26,406 nt of DNA from positions 1 through 26,406 of IMG/VR virus record IMGVR_UViG_3300004097_000045, one strand, 5' to 3'. Numbering within the stretch: the stretch's first letter is position 1; every line of letters begins with the position of its first letter. Below are positions 5,707 to 12,998 of the stretch, one piece after another. The notes beneath the pieces were generated by a model that saw only the letters and a list, made by a program, of their open reading frames with translations, made no database searches and was not told where the DNA came from. This DNA comes from a virus. The position numbers were made by a program, and so were the translations under genes.

Positions 5707-6675
5707 ATGGCTCATGAATTAGAAATAGTAGATAATAAAGCTCAAATGGCATATGTAGGTGAAAAGCCTTGGCATGGTTTAGGTGTAGAACTCAAAGAAG
5801 GTGTTATGCCTATGGAAATGATGGAAGCTGCTGGTCTAGACTGGGAAGTTAAAAAAGTTCCTCTTAAGTATAAATCTAGTGATGGATCAATGTTAAGTGT
5901 TCCTAATAAAGATGTCTTAATTAGACAATCAGATGATCAACCTTTAGATATCGTTGGTAAGGAATGGTATCCAGTTCAGAATAAGGAAGCTTTTCAGTTT
6001 TTTGAGAGCTTTTGTAAAGAAGGTTCTATTAAGATGCATACTGCAGGTTCGTTGTTTAACGGAAAGAAAGTATGGGCTTTAGGAAAGATCTCTTCTGACT
6101 TTGAATTATTCAATGGAGATAAAGTAGAAGGTTTTCTTTTATTCTCTAACCCTCATCAGTTTGGTCAGTCTGTAGATGTTAGATTTACTCCTATTAGAGT
6201 TGTATGTAATAATACTTTAACTTTATCTTTAGGTACTGAGTCTCAGAACTTTGCTAGAATCTCTCATAGAAAAGAGTTCGATCCAGAAATGGTTAAGAAG
6301 GTTTTAGGTCTTGCTCAAGAGAAAATGGATGAGTATAAAGATATTGCTGTGAATTTAGGTTCTAAGCAGATTTCAGATGCTAAGTTCAAAGAATTCTTAA
6401 GTAAAGTATTCGGTGAATCTAAGAAAGAAGATAAAGATACTAAAGAGAAGTTACTAACTAGAACTGCTCAGTTAGCTTATGATTCTTTCGAAACTCAGCC
6501 TGGAGCTAATTTCGCTAAAGGATCTTGGTGGCAGGCTCTTAACGCTGTTACTTATGTAACTGATCATAAGATTGGTACTTCTACTCAGACTAGATTGAAT
6601 AGCATGTGGTATGGTGCTAATAGATCTAAAAAGATTAATGCAGTTAAAACAGCAATGGAGATGGCTAATGCTTAA
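5707..6675 (+). CDS. DUF932 family protein
   Basis: I start at ATG 5707, ten bases after AGGAGA, rather than the TTG two codons earlier. The 322-residue protein matches the DUF932 (phage/plasmid-like TIGR03299) family: an N-terminal AYVGEKPWHGLG, then VGKEWYPVQNKEAFQFF, and RVVCNNTLTLSL in the middle. Such proteins are common on phages and plasmids and are highly expressed in some, but have no firm biochemical role. It has its own class II promoter. Its last codons overlap the next start by 8 bases. Confidence 0.8.
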   Translation: MAHELEIVDNKAQMAYVGEKPWHGLGVELKEGVMPMEMMEAAGLDWEVKKVPLKYKSSDGSMLSVPNKDVLIRQSDDQPLDIVGKEWYPVQNKEAFQFFESFCKEGSIKMHTAGSLFNGKKVWALGKISSDFELFNGDKVEGFLLFSNPHQFGQSVDVRFTPIRVVCNNTLTLSLGTESQNFARISHRKEFDPEMVKKVLGLAQEKMDEYKDIAVNLGSKQISDAKFKEFLSKVFGESKKEDKDTKEKLLTRTAQLAYDSFETQPGANFAKGSWWQALNAVTYVTDHKIGTSTQTRLNSMWYGANRSKKINAVKTAMEMANA

Positions 6676-7117
6676 ATTAATTCCCCTTGGAGTAGCTTTA
6701 TGCTGCTCCATTATTTTTCCTGTTTCAGCTCAAACTTCAGTTGAAACTAAATTAAACCAAACTGTAAGAGGAACGGTTTCAGATGAATATAAAAAAATTA
6801 TTCGAAGAACACCTTATACAGTAGAAGTTTGTTCTGAAAGAGAAGTATCAGGAGATAAGACAGCTGATACTTTATTAGGAGCTCTTATTGGAGGTGCTAT
6901 AGGTAATAATGTTACTAAAAATCTTCCTGATGGAGGTACTGCAGGAGCTATTATAGGTGGTATTATTGCTAATCAAAATAGTGATGCTTCAGGTGGAACT
7001 AAACTTATTTGTAATAAAACTACAAGGTATAATGAGTCGATGGAAACAATTTATTCTCACTCTACTATAACATTTGTGATAAATGGTATTGAACATAGGC
7101 TAAAGTTTAAAAAATAA
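6668..7117 (+). CDS. Exported glycine-zipper protein
   Basis: 149 residues from ATG 6668 (GGAG upstream). A signal peptide is clear: MLK, a hydrophobic core, then PVSA|Q, with likely cleavage after residue 21. The mature part holds a glycine-zipper two-helix segment (LLGALIGGAIGNNV ... GGTAGAIIGGIIA), as in the Rick_17kDa_Anti/glycine-zipper 2TM group of envelope proteins. Two mature cysteines (VEVCSER and LICNK) flank it and could bridge. It is probably a periplasmic or outer-membrane-associated protein that alters the host envelope. Not a lipoprotein: the N-terminal CC lacks a proper lipobox. Confidence 0.65.
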   Translation: MLKLIPLGVALCCSIIFPVSAQTSVETKLNQTVRGTVSDEYKKIIRRTPYTVEVCSEREVSGDKTADTLLGALIGGAIGNNVTKNLPDGGTAGAIIGGIIANQNSDASGGTKLICNKTTRYNESMETIYSHSTITFVINGIEHRLKFKK

Positions 7118-7321
7118 ATGTTTTATAATATTGAAAAATTAACTGAATTAGAAAAAGTAATTTCAGACAATCTGAGTTCAGCAGATTGTTTGAATGATTC
7201 AGGTGATGCTAAAGTATTAAGAAAAATTTGGATTAATTATAGAACGGATATGCCTAACTGTTTACGTGTTGTAAGAGAACATAAGGAGTTATTAGAAAAA
7301 CTACAAAAGGATCTAAAATGA
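7118..7321 (+). CDS. Small hypothetical protein (67 aa)
   Basis: The ATG follows the preceding stop directly (TAAATG) with no clear ribosome binding site of its own, so it is probably coupled. The protein is helical and charged (IEKLTELEKVISDNL ... HKELLEKLQKDLK), with two cysteines and no membrane segment. ATGA overlap with the next gene. No family recognised. Confidence 0.5.
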   Translation: MFYNIEKLTELEKVISDNLSSADCLNDSGDAKVLRKIWINYRTDMPNCLRVVREHKELLEKLQKDLK

Positions 7322-7659
7322 GACAATTCATATATGATAGTTGGAATGCTGTTATGAATTTTAACTATAACCCTTTAAAAAATATTCCTGATTTGCAAGT
7401 TAGACATATGGTAATGCAGATACTTGCATGGATGTGGTGTATAGCTTTTTCGAGTTACTTTGGTAGTATGTGGGTTTTTGGTATAACTACTATTGCTCAT
7501 ATTTTTCTTATATCAGCTATTGTAGTAACTGTAGCTACATTTACATCAGCAAGAAAATTAAATTTTACATATCATACACCTAGTCGTTCTAGAGCAATTT
7601 ATGTAAACGGAAAAAGAGTTGAACTAGATCCTAAGGATGTAGGCGGAGAACATGAATAA
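7318..7659 (+). CDS. Small membrane protein with conserved-looking C-terminal tail (113 aa)
   Basis: Two adjacent hydrophobic segments (about residues 31-52 and 55-75) form a helical hairpin. A basic region and the tail YVNGKRVELDPKDVGGEHE follow, which would face the cytoplasm. From memory, cyanophage T4-like genomes carry small membrane proteins with a very similar tail, but no function is known to me. It overlaps the phosphoribosyltransferase gene by 8 bases. Confidence 0.55.
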   Translation: MRQFIYDSWNAVMNFNYNPLKNIPDLQVRHMVMQILAWMWCIAFSSYFGSMWVFGITTIAHIFLISAIVVTVATFTSARKLNFTYHTPSRSRAIYVNGKRVELDPKDVGGEHE

Positions 7660-8155
7660 AGTTTATTATACTTGGCAAAAAATAGATCATCTAGTGCATG
7701 GAATTGCATTAGATCTTTATCGTAAAGAATGGGTTCCTGATTATATAGTTGGTGTTGTAAGAGGTGGAGCTATTCCAGGTATTCAATTATCTCATATAAT
7801 GGATAAACCTTTTTTACCTTTAGATATAAGATTAAGAGATAATGTGGTGTCAAACGCTATGGGATTCCAACATTTTTTTGATATTGCAACTCATTTCTCT
7901 GAAGATAAAAAAGTATTGTTTATTGACGATATAAATGATAGTAGTGGTACATTAGCATATATTGATGATAGAATGTTAAGCAATAGAGATAACTTAACTT
8001 TTAAATATGAATTTGCTATGGTATTAGAAAGAGTAAGTGCTCCTTATTCAGCGTTGTTTGTAGGAGAAGAATTAACAGAAAAAGCAACAGATGGTGACCC
8101 TGATGCTTGGATAGTTTTCCCTTGGGAGAACCAATTTAACATACCCGAGGATTAA
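7652..8155 (+). CDS. Purine-type phosphoribosyltransferase
   Basis: 167 residues with the type I PRTase signature: IVGVVRGGAIPG (32-43) for the pyrophosphate loop and the PRPP motif VLFIDDINDSSGT (88-100). Size and motif spacing resemble Gpt/HGPRT-type enzymes, which join guanine, hypoxanthine or xanthine to PRPP. The exact base cannot be read from the sequence. GGCGGAG precedes the ATG, and the stop codon abuts the ATG of the GMP reductase gene, so the two enzymes are almost certainly co-translated for purine salvage and interconversion. Confidence 0.8.
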   Translation: MNKVYYTWQKIDHLVHGIALDLYRKEWVPDYIVGVVRGGAIPGIQLSHIMDKPFLPLDIRLRDNVVSNAMGFQHFFDIATHFSEDKKVLFIDDINDSSGTLAYIDDRMLSNRDNLTFKYEFAMVLERVSAPYSALFVGEELTEKATDGDPDAWIVFPWENQFNIPED

Positions 8156-9190
8156 ATGAGAATTGAAACAGATATTAAATTAGATTTTAATGATGTACTT
8201 TTAAAACCTAAAAGAAGTACACTTGAATCTAGATCACAAGTAAGATTAGAGAGAAAATTTACTTTTAAAAATAGTAACCGCCAATGGGAAGGTATTCCTA
8301 TTATTGCTTCTAATATGGATGCAACAGGTACTGTAGAGACATACAAAGTACTTAATCGTTATAAGATACTTACCTTTCTTCATAAACATTATAATATTGA
8401 TACTTTGTATGATCTTTTTGCTTCTGAAAAGAGAGAGAATTTAGCTTACTCAATGGGTATTACAGATTTAGATACTCAGAAATGGAAAATGCTAAAAAGT
8501 AAACTTCCAAAAGATACTATAAAGTTTGTTAATATTGATGTAGCAAATGGATATACTGAAAGGTTTATTAATTTTATAAAAAGTTTTAGAGAAGAAAATC
8601 CTAATACTATTATAGTTGCTGGTAATGTATGTACTGCTGATCAAACGCAAGAGCTTATTTTAAGCGGAGCAGATATTATTAAAATTGGTATAGGACCAGG
8701 TTCTGTATGTACTACTAGAATACAAACAGGAGTAGGTTTTCCTCAATTATCTGCAGTTATAGAATGTAGTGATGCTGCTAATGGATTAGGTGGACATGTT
8801 ATTTCAGATGGTGGTTGTACATCTCCAGGCGATGTAGCAAAAGCATTTGGTGCTGGAGCTCACTTTACTATGCTAGGTGGTATGTTAGCAGGTCACGAAG
8901 AATCTGGTGGTGATCTTGTTAATAGAGATGGTGAAATGGTAAAGCAGTTTTATGGTATGTCATCTGAAGTAGCTCAGAATAAGTATGATGGTGGGTTAAG
9001 TAAATATAAAAGTGCTGAAGGTAAAGTTGTTACTATGCCATTTAAAGGACCTTTAGAACCTACTGTACAAAGTATATTAGGTGGTTTAAGATCTGCTTGT
9101 ACTTATGTTGGAGCAGCTAAGATAAGAGAATTAAGTAAGTGTAGTACCTTTATTTTAGTGAATAATACTCATAACAAAGTTTACGAATAA
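8156..9190 (+). CDS. guaC: GMP reductase
   Basis: 344 residues. The N-terminus FNDVLLKPKRSTLESRS and the core GIGPGSVCTTRIQTGVGFPQ align by eye with E. coli GuaC, with catalytic Cys185 followed by Thr187, then SDGGCTSPGDVAKAFGAGA, MLGGMLAGHEESGG and FYGMSSE. There is no CBS-domain insertion, and HEESGG supports GuaC rather than IMP dehydrogenase. It converts GMP to IMP with NADPH, releasing ammonia. Behind a phosphoribosyltransferase it would route guanine nucleotides toward IMP and then adenine nucleotides, a useful flow for an AT-rich genome. That metabolic purpose is inference. Confidence 0.92.
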   Translation: MRIETDIKLDFNDVLLKPKRSTLESRSQVRLERKFTFKNSNRQWEGIPIIASNMDATGTVETYKVLNRYKILTFLHKHYNIDTLYDLFASEKRENLAYSMGITDLDTQKWKMLKSKLPKDTIKFVNIDVANGYTERFINFIKSFREENPNTIIVAGNVCTADQTQELILSGADIIKIGIGPGSVCTTRIQTGVGFPQLSAVIECSDAANGLGGHVISDGGCTSPGDVAKAFGAGAHFTMLGGMLAGHEESGGDLVNRDGEMVKQFYGMSSEVAQNKYDGGLSKYKSAEGKVVTMPFKGPLEPTVQSILGGLRSACTYVGAAKIRELSKCSTFILVNNTHNKVYE

Positions 9191-9199
9191 TAAATAATT
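9189..9199 (+). promoter_or_regulatory. AATAAATAATT element after guaC stop
   Basis: AATAAATAATT overlaps the guaC stop. The same 11-mer recurs after the stop of the 67-aa gene (12681-12691) and of gp43 (15892-15902). AATAAATA is close to the T4-type late promoter (TATAAATA). Chance similarity in AT-rich DNA is possible. Confidence 0.3.
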
Positions 9200-9205
9200 C
9201 AACCA

Positions 9206-9264
9206 GGTAGCTCCTGTAGGTAAAACAGCAATTACATTTAAAAAATTAATTTATCGGAGCTATT
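9206..9264 (+). promoter_or_regulatory. Possible hairpin hiding a ribosome binding site
   Basis: TAGCTCC (9208-9214) is the exact reverse complement of GGAGCTA (9256-9262), which holds the ribosome binding site of the 56-aa gene; two G-U pairs extend it to the base before the ATG. The pairing would block translation until released. About 40 bases lie in the loop, so this is suggestive only. Confidence 0.35.
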
Positions 9265-9435
9265 ATGGATTTTTACGAAACTATGTTTGTTACTACTCTT
9301 GTGTCCGTCGTCGGTTTTGTCGCCTGGCGTGTGTACATTATTGAGACTAATCATTTAAAGCATATAACAACAAGTATCGCAGAAATTAAGAATGATATTA
9401 AGTGGCTCGTTTCCTTCCACAAAGACAAAGAATAA
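9265..9435 (+). CDS. Single-pass membrane mini-protein (56 aa)
   Basis: The ORF starts at ATG 9265 behind CGGAG. It has one N-terminal membrane segment (about residues 8-26, FVTTLVSVVGFVAWRVYII) and then a charged helical tail (HITTSIAEIKNDIKWLVSF). This is the topology of XhlA-like hemolysin/holin accessory proteins, but there is no lysis gene beside it, so that role is unproven. Codons such as GTC, TCC, GCC and CGT cluster in its first third, unlike the A/T-ending codons of its neighbours. Confidence 0.6.
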   Translation: MDFYETMFVTTLVSVVGFVAWRVYIIETNHLKHITTSIAEIKNDIKWLVSFHKDKE

Positions 9436-9460
9436 ACTTTTTCAAAAAATCAACTATAAT
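9435..9460 (+). promoter_or_regulatory. Class II promoter ahead of the gp45 block
   Basis: AACTTTTTCAAAAAA begins at 9435 and TATAAT at 9455-9460, with the same 20-base distance as in the promoter at 5638/5658 and the same TATAATAATA context. It precedes the gene at 9492 and the replication block. Confidence 0.55.
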
Positions 9461-9491
9461 AATATAGATACCAATAATTTTGAGGTGCTAT

Positions 9492-10046
9492 ATGGCTAAT
9501 CGTGTTACTAAAACTAGTAAGCAAAAGCTTATTGATGAACTTACTCCTAAAAGAACTAAGTTTCGAAAATCTCGTAAACCTATGTCTGAAGAACAGAAAG
9601 CTAAAGCTGTTGAAAGACTAGCAAAAGCTAGAGCAGCTAAGCAAGCTAAGAACCCTACTAAGAAGTTGACTCATCATCCTTCAGTTTATCTACCAGATGC
9701 AAGACCATTAGAAGATGTATTAGCTTGGTTAAAGAATGCTAAAGAATTATATTCTTCTGCAAAATCTAGTCTTAAACAAAAAGGTCTTACTAATAAAGAG
9801 TGGGCTCATAGAAACGCTGAGATGAATAGGTGGTATGGTTATACTCAAGACATTAACTGGTATCTAAGACACGGAGATTGGATATGCGATTTCTGGGGCA
9901 GTGATATGCAAATGAAAACTAAATGGCAAGTCATTGCATCATCTCCTACAGCTAAATATAAACCTGGAGATGTCTATACAATTGATGATTTGAAAAAAGT
10001 CGAAGAAGTTACTATAACAAGAAAAACTAGAAGGAAAAAGAAATGA
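9492..10046 (+). CDS. Basic hypothetical protein upstream of the sliding clamp (184 aa)
   Basis: I start at ATG 9492 with GAGGTG upstream, not at the TTG four codons earlier. The N-terminal 60 residues are highly basic (KRTKFRKSRKPM, KAVERLAKARAAKQAKN); a Trp/Tyr-rich middle follows (EMNRWYGYTQDINWYLRHG) and the tail is TRKTRRKKK. Its charge suggests nucleic-acid binding. The stop overlaps the gp45 start (ATGA), so it is co-expressed with the clamp. I do not recognise it; it is not RpbA by sequence feel, although it sits next to gp45 as rpbA does in T4. Confidence 0.6.
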   Translation: MANRVTKTSKQKLIDELTPKRTKFRKSRKPMSEEQKAKAVERLAKARAAKQAKNPTKKLTHHPSVYLPDARPLEDVLAWLKNAKELYSSAKSSLKQKGLTNKEWAHRNAEMNRWYGYTQDINWYLRHGDWICDFWGSDMQMKTKWQVIASSPTAKYKPGDVYTIDDLKKVEEVTITRKTRRKKK

Positions 10047-10693
10047 AACTGAGCAAGCAAACGTTAGCTATACTTAAGAACTTTTCTGCTATTAATCAAT
10101 CTATCGTTATTAAACCTGGTAATAAGATAGAAACTATTAGTAACGTTAAAGATGTATTTGCTGATGCTACCATTGAGGAGACCTTTGATAAACAGGTTTC
10201 TATATATGATCTAAATGAGTTATTAGGAGTTATATCTTTATTTGAAGATCCTGATATTACTTTAGAAGACGATCATATGTTACTTATTCAAGGTAAAACT
10301 AAGCAGAAATATTTTTATGCTGATCCTACTGTTATTACTCAACCTCCTGAGAAAGGTGTTACTTTACCTTCTGAAGAGATTAAACTACAAATAGATAGAA
10401 ATACTTTAGGTATGATAGTAAGAGCTGCTTCTATTAATAATGCTAGTGACTTAACTTTTACTAATGACGGTATTGTAGTTCATGATAAAGCAGTACCTAA
10501 CTCTAATCAGTTTAGTGTTGATACTCCTGATACTGATGATAAGTATAATTTATCTATCTCTGTAGATAAACTTAAGATGGTTCCAGATGATTATGACGTA
10601 GCTATTTGTACTAAAGGTTTAGCTAGATTTACTGGTAACTATATCAATTATTATGTAGCGTTACAACCTGAAGGTAGTTATGAAAAAGGGTAA
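10043..10693 (+). CDS. 45: T4-like sliding clamp gp45
   Basis: 216 residues, near the 228 of T4 gp45. The N-terminus KLSKQTLAILKNFSAINQSIVIKPGN, the internal SIYDLNELLGVISLF and the C-terminal NYINYYVALQPEGSYE follow the gp45 pattern of a trimeric clamp. It tethers gp43 to DNA and in T4 also activates late transcription through gp33/gp55. AAGGAAAAAG lies before the ATG, and the gene is coupled to both neighbours by overlaps. Its position upstream of gp44/gp62 repeats the T4 gene order. Confidence 0.9.
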   Translation: MKLSKQTLAILKNFSAINQSIVIKPGNKIETISNVKDVFADATIEETFDKQVSIYDLNELLGVISLFEDPDITLEDDHMLLIQGKTKQKYFYADPTVITQPPEKGVTLPSEEIKLQIDRNTLGMIVRAASINNASDLTFTNDGIVVHDKAVPNSNQFSVDTPDTDDKYNLSISVDKLKMVPDDYDVAICTKGLARFTGNYINYYVALQPEGSYEKG

Positions 10694-10973
10694 AAAACAA
10701 TTAATGACTCCAGAAGAAAGAATGTCTCTAGAAGAAGCTATTATGGATGCGCATCTTGCAGCAGACAAATATTTAGCTTCTGGTAAAGAGGTACATGTAA
10801 AATTATTAGAGTTATCTGTTGCTGATGCAATGGACTATGTTGAGTTATTATCTGATAAACTTAGAGATGATCCTAAATCAGAAAATTATAAACTCCATAT
10901 GCTTGTACCTTTACAATTAAGTATTTTAATAGAAGAAAGAAAGGAAAAAGATGCCAAGAAAGCACTCACCTGA
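10680..10973 (+). CDS. Small hypothetical protein between clamp and clamp loader (97 aa)
   Basis: It overlaps the end of gp45 by 14 bases, with GAAGG upstream of the ATG. A helical, charged protein (MSLEEAIMDAHLAADKYLASG, VADAMDYVELLSDKL). In T4 rpbA lies downstream of gene 45, but I see no sequence evidence that this is RpbA. No family recognised. Confidence 0.6.
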   Translation: MKKGKKQLMTPEERMSLEEAIMDAHLAADKYLASGKEVHVKLLELSVADAMDYVELLSDKLRDDPKSENYKLHMLVPLQLSILIEERKEKDAKKALT

Positions 10974-11136
10974 ACAATTAGGTATGTGGGCCAAAGAAAA
11001 CGGAATGTGGAAATGGTCTGAAGCTTACCATCCTCAAGAAGTAGAAAAAAGGCGCCAAGACGCATTAAGAAGCTATAATAGAAGAAAGAACGGCGAACCG
11101 GAACCTAGATTTGAAAGGAAAAGACGTGGCAGGTGA
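10951..11136 (+). CDS. Small basic hypothetical protein (61 aa)
   Basis: AAAGGAAAAAG precedes the ATG. Rich in Arg/Lys and Trp (MWKWSEAYHPQEVEKRRQDALRSYNRRKNG, tail RFERKRRGR). It overlaps both neighbours (23 bases with the upstream ORF, 11 with gp44). Its charge fits RNA or DNA binding. No family recognised. Confidence 0.55.
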   Translation: MPRKHSPEQLGMWAKENGMWKWSEAYHPQEVEKRRQDALRSYNRRKNGEPEPRFERKRRGR

Positions 11137-12064
11137 ACAATTTATTTGGGCTGAGAAATATCGTCCGGATAACATAGAAGAAACTATCTTACCAGATAAT
11201 CTTAAAAAAGTATTCTATAATTTAATCAAGCAGGGTGAAGTAACTAACCTGCTTTTCTCAGGTTCAGCAGGTACAGGTAAGACTACTGCTGCTAAAGCTC
11301 TTTGTAAAGAACTTGATTGTGATTATATTGTAGTTAATGGTTCTGATGAAGGTAGGTCTATAGATATACTTAGAGATAAAATTAAAAAGTTTGTATCGAC
11401 TACTTCTATGAAAGATAAACCTAAAGTAGTTATTATTGATGAAGCTGATTACTTAGGACCTGCTGTTCAACCAGCTCTTAGAAACTTTATAGAAGAGTTC
11501 TCTAAGAATAGTAGATTCATACTTACTTGTAACTATAAGCATAAAATTATACCTCCTCTTCATAGTAGATGTTCTGTAGTAGACTTTACTGTAGGTAAAG
11601 AAGAGAAGGCTCAGATTATGGCTTCTATTGCTAAACGTATGATATCTATATTGCAGTTTGAAAAGATAGACTTTAATCAGACTGCTGTACTAGAAATAGT
11701 TAAACGATTCTATCCTGATACTAGAAGAACTATTAATGAACTTCAGAGATATAGTCAAGTTAATGGTAAGATTGATTCTGGTATTATTGCATTAGTAGAT
11801 ACTTCTAAAGTAAAATCTCTTATAGGTTTTATGAAGAAAGGTGACTTTAAGTCTTGTAGGCAATGGATTGCAGATAATCCTGAGACTGATCAGTTATTTG
11901 ATGACTTGTATACTAATATAAATGAATATGTAGAACCTGCATCTTTACCTAATCTTATATTAATTATGGGTGAGTATCAACATAAAGCTGCTTTTGTAAC
12001 TAATCAAGAAATTAACTTAGCTGCTTTTGTAGTTGAAGTAATGAAGAGTGTAAAATGGAAATAG
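11126..12064 (+). CDS. 44: Clamp loader large subunit gp44
   Basis: 312 residues from a GTG start at 11126, behind AAAGGA; the TTG five codons earlier lacks a good ribosome binding site. The order is that of an AAA+ clamp loader: WAEKYRPDN (8-16), Walker A GSAGTGKT (46-53), Walker B IIDEAD (103-108) and the SRC motif (147-149) with its arginine finger. With gp62 it loads gp45 at primer ends. Its 3' end overlaps the gp62 gene by 10 bases. Confidence 0.93.
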   Translation: MAGEQFIWAEKYRPDNIEETILPDNLKKVFYNLIKQGEVTNLLFSGSAGTGKTTAAKALCKELDCDYIVVNGSDEGRSIDILRDKIKKFVSTTSMKDKPKVVIIDEADYLGPAVQPALRNFIEEFSKNSRFILTCNYKHKIIPPLHSRCSVVDFTVGKEEKAQIMASIAKRMISILQFEKIDFNQTAVLEIVKRFYPDTRRTINELQRYSQVNGKIDSGIIALVDTSKVKSLIGFMKKGDFKSCRQWIADNPETDQLFDDLYTNINEYVEPASLPNLILIMGEYQHKAAFVTNQEINLAAFVVEVMKSVKWK

Positions 12065-12486
12065 ATCTATTCGGAAATATTATTGAAAGAAAAGAAGAGT
12101 ATGTAGCTGAAGAAGTAAAAGCTAATCCTTTTGAGTTACTAAAAAATATATCTAATAAAAATTATCCTGAGTCTACTTTCGGTTTCAATAAATTTTTAAC
12201 TAACTTAGGTATGAGTCAACGTTCTGATACTGTGTTATTCGCTAATGAAATGAATAAATATGATAGCTTATCAGATCAAATATGTTTTGACTTCTACTAT
12301 CATGGACTTCCTAAGAAAAATTATTTCGCGAAATGGGCTAAGAAATTTACTTCAGACTATACTGATATGGTCAAAGAATATTTTTCAGTCTCACATAAAG
12401 TAGCTAAACAATACGAAAAGATTTTAGATAAAGAACAGCTAGAACAAATTAAACAATGGTATAATAACAGAAAGGGAGGCAAATAA
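12055..12486 (+). CDS. 62: Clamp loader small subunit gp62
   Basis: 143 residues, shorter than T4 gp62 (187). NPFELLKNISNKN near the start, FGFNKFLTNLGMSQRSDTVLFANEMNKY in the middle and FDFYYHGLPKKNYFAKWAKK match the gp62 pattern seen in T4-like phages. Its place right after gp44 with a 10-base overlap supports the call. It has no ATPase motifs, as expected. The stop overlaps the next start (TAATG). Confidence 0.85.
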   Translation: MEIDLFGNIIERKEEYVAEEVKANPFELLKNISNKNYPESTFGFNKFLTNLGMSQRSDTVLFANEMNKYDSLSDQICFDFYYHGLPKKNYFAKWAKKFTSDYTDMVKEYFSVSHKVAKQYEKILDKEQLEQIKQWYNNRKGGK

Positions 12487-12689
12487 TGATATATGCATTT
12501 TTACTAATTGCTATGTTTGGAATTAATAATAAGGAGTTTATTGATACTTCAAGCAAACAATTAAAAGAAGGTTATTCTTGGACGCAAATCGAATGTAGAG
12601 AAGCTACACCAGGAATTCCAGCTTTAACAATAGATTCACCTAATGGTAAATCTTATGTGTGCAATAAATTAACTAAAACTAATAAATAA
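12486..12689 (+). CDS. Small protein with signal-like N-terminus (67 aa)
   Basis: MIYAFLLIAMFG is hydrophobic and could be a signal peptide or anchor. The remainder has two cysteines (IECREA, YVCNK) and strand-like segments, suggesting a small disulfide-bonded exported protein. GGGAGG lies upstream. It sits between gp62 and regA, where T4 has no such gene. No family recognised. Confidence 0.5.
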   Translation: MIYAFLLIAMFGINNKEFIDTSSKQLKEGYSWTQIECREATPGIPALTIDSPNGKSYVCNKLTKTNK

Positions 12690-12691
12690 TT
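12681..12691 (+). promoter_or_regulatory. AATAAATAATT element (second copy)
   Basis: The same 11-mer found after guaC and gp43 spans the stop of the 67-aa gene. It lies 27 bases before the next ATG (12718), a distance that would suit a late-type promoter. Weak on its own. Confidence 0.3.
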
Positions 12692-12717
12692 AGTTAATTA
12701 ACAAGGGAGACATTCAA

Positions 12718-12957
12718 ATGTCATTTGATATTACTAAAGCATCTTTAGATGAAATTAAAAATAAGTGCAGACTTATTAGTAAAGACGAACATGGTCATGA
12801 AATTCAGGACCAAAGAATAACTATGATGGCTAAAATCTATAACTGTATTCAAGAAGCAGATGTAGCAAAAGAGTCAGGTGATACAGCTGCTGCTGAATGG
12901 TTAACTAATAGAGCCGCAGAATTAGCAGAGAACTGGAAAGACCAACTTAACGACTAG
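12718..12957 (+). CDS. Small acidic hypothetical protein (79 aa)
   Basis: AAGGGAGA precedes the ATG. Helical acidic protein (MMAKIYNCIQEADVAKESGD, then AAAEWLTNRAAELAENWKDQL), resembling a two-helix TPR-like hairpin in composition. Lies between the clamp loader and regA. No family recognised. Confidence 0.6.
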   Translation: MSFDITKASLDEIKNKCRLISKDEHGHEIQDQRITMMAKIYNCIQEADVAKESGDTAAAEWLTNRAAELAENWKDQLND

Positions 12958-12998
12958 TATCTAAATCTATTAAATAACTTATAAATGATGATTAGGTT

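Noticed and set aside
6472-6711. Minus-strand ORF across the DUF932/glycine-zipper junction
   Set aside because: Shadow of two supported + strand genes.
8156-9190. IMP dehydrogenase instead of GMP reductase
   Set aside because: No CBS domains, and the STLESRS start, HEESGG and FYGMSSE follow GuaC.
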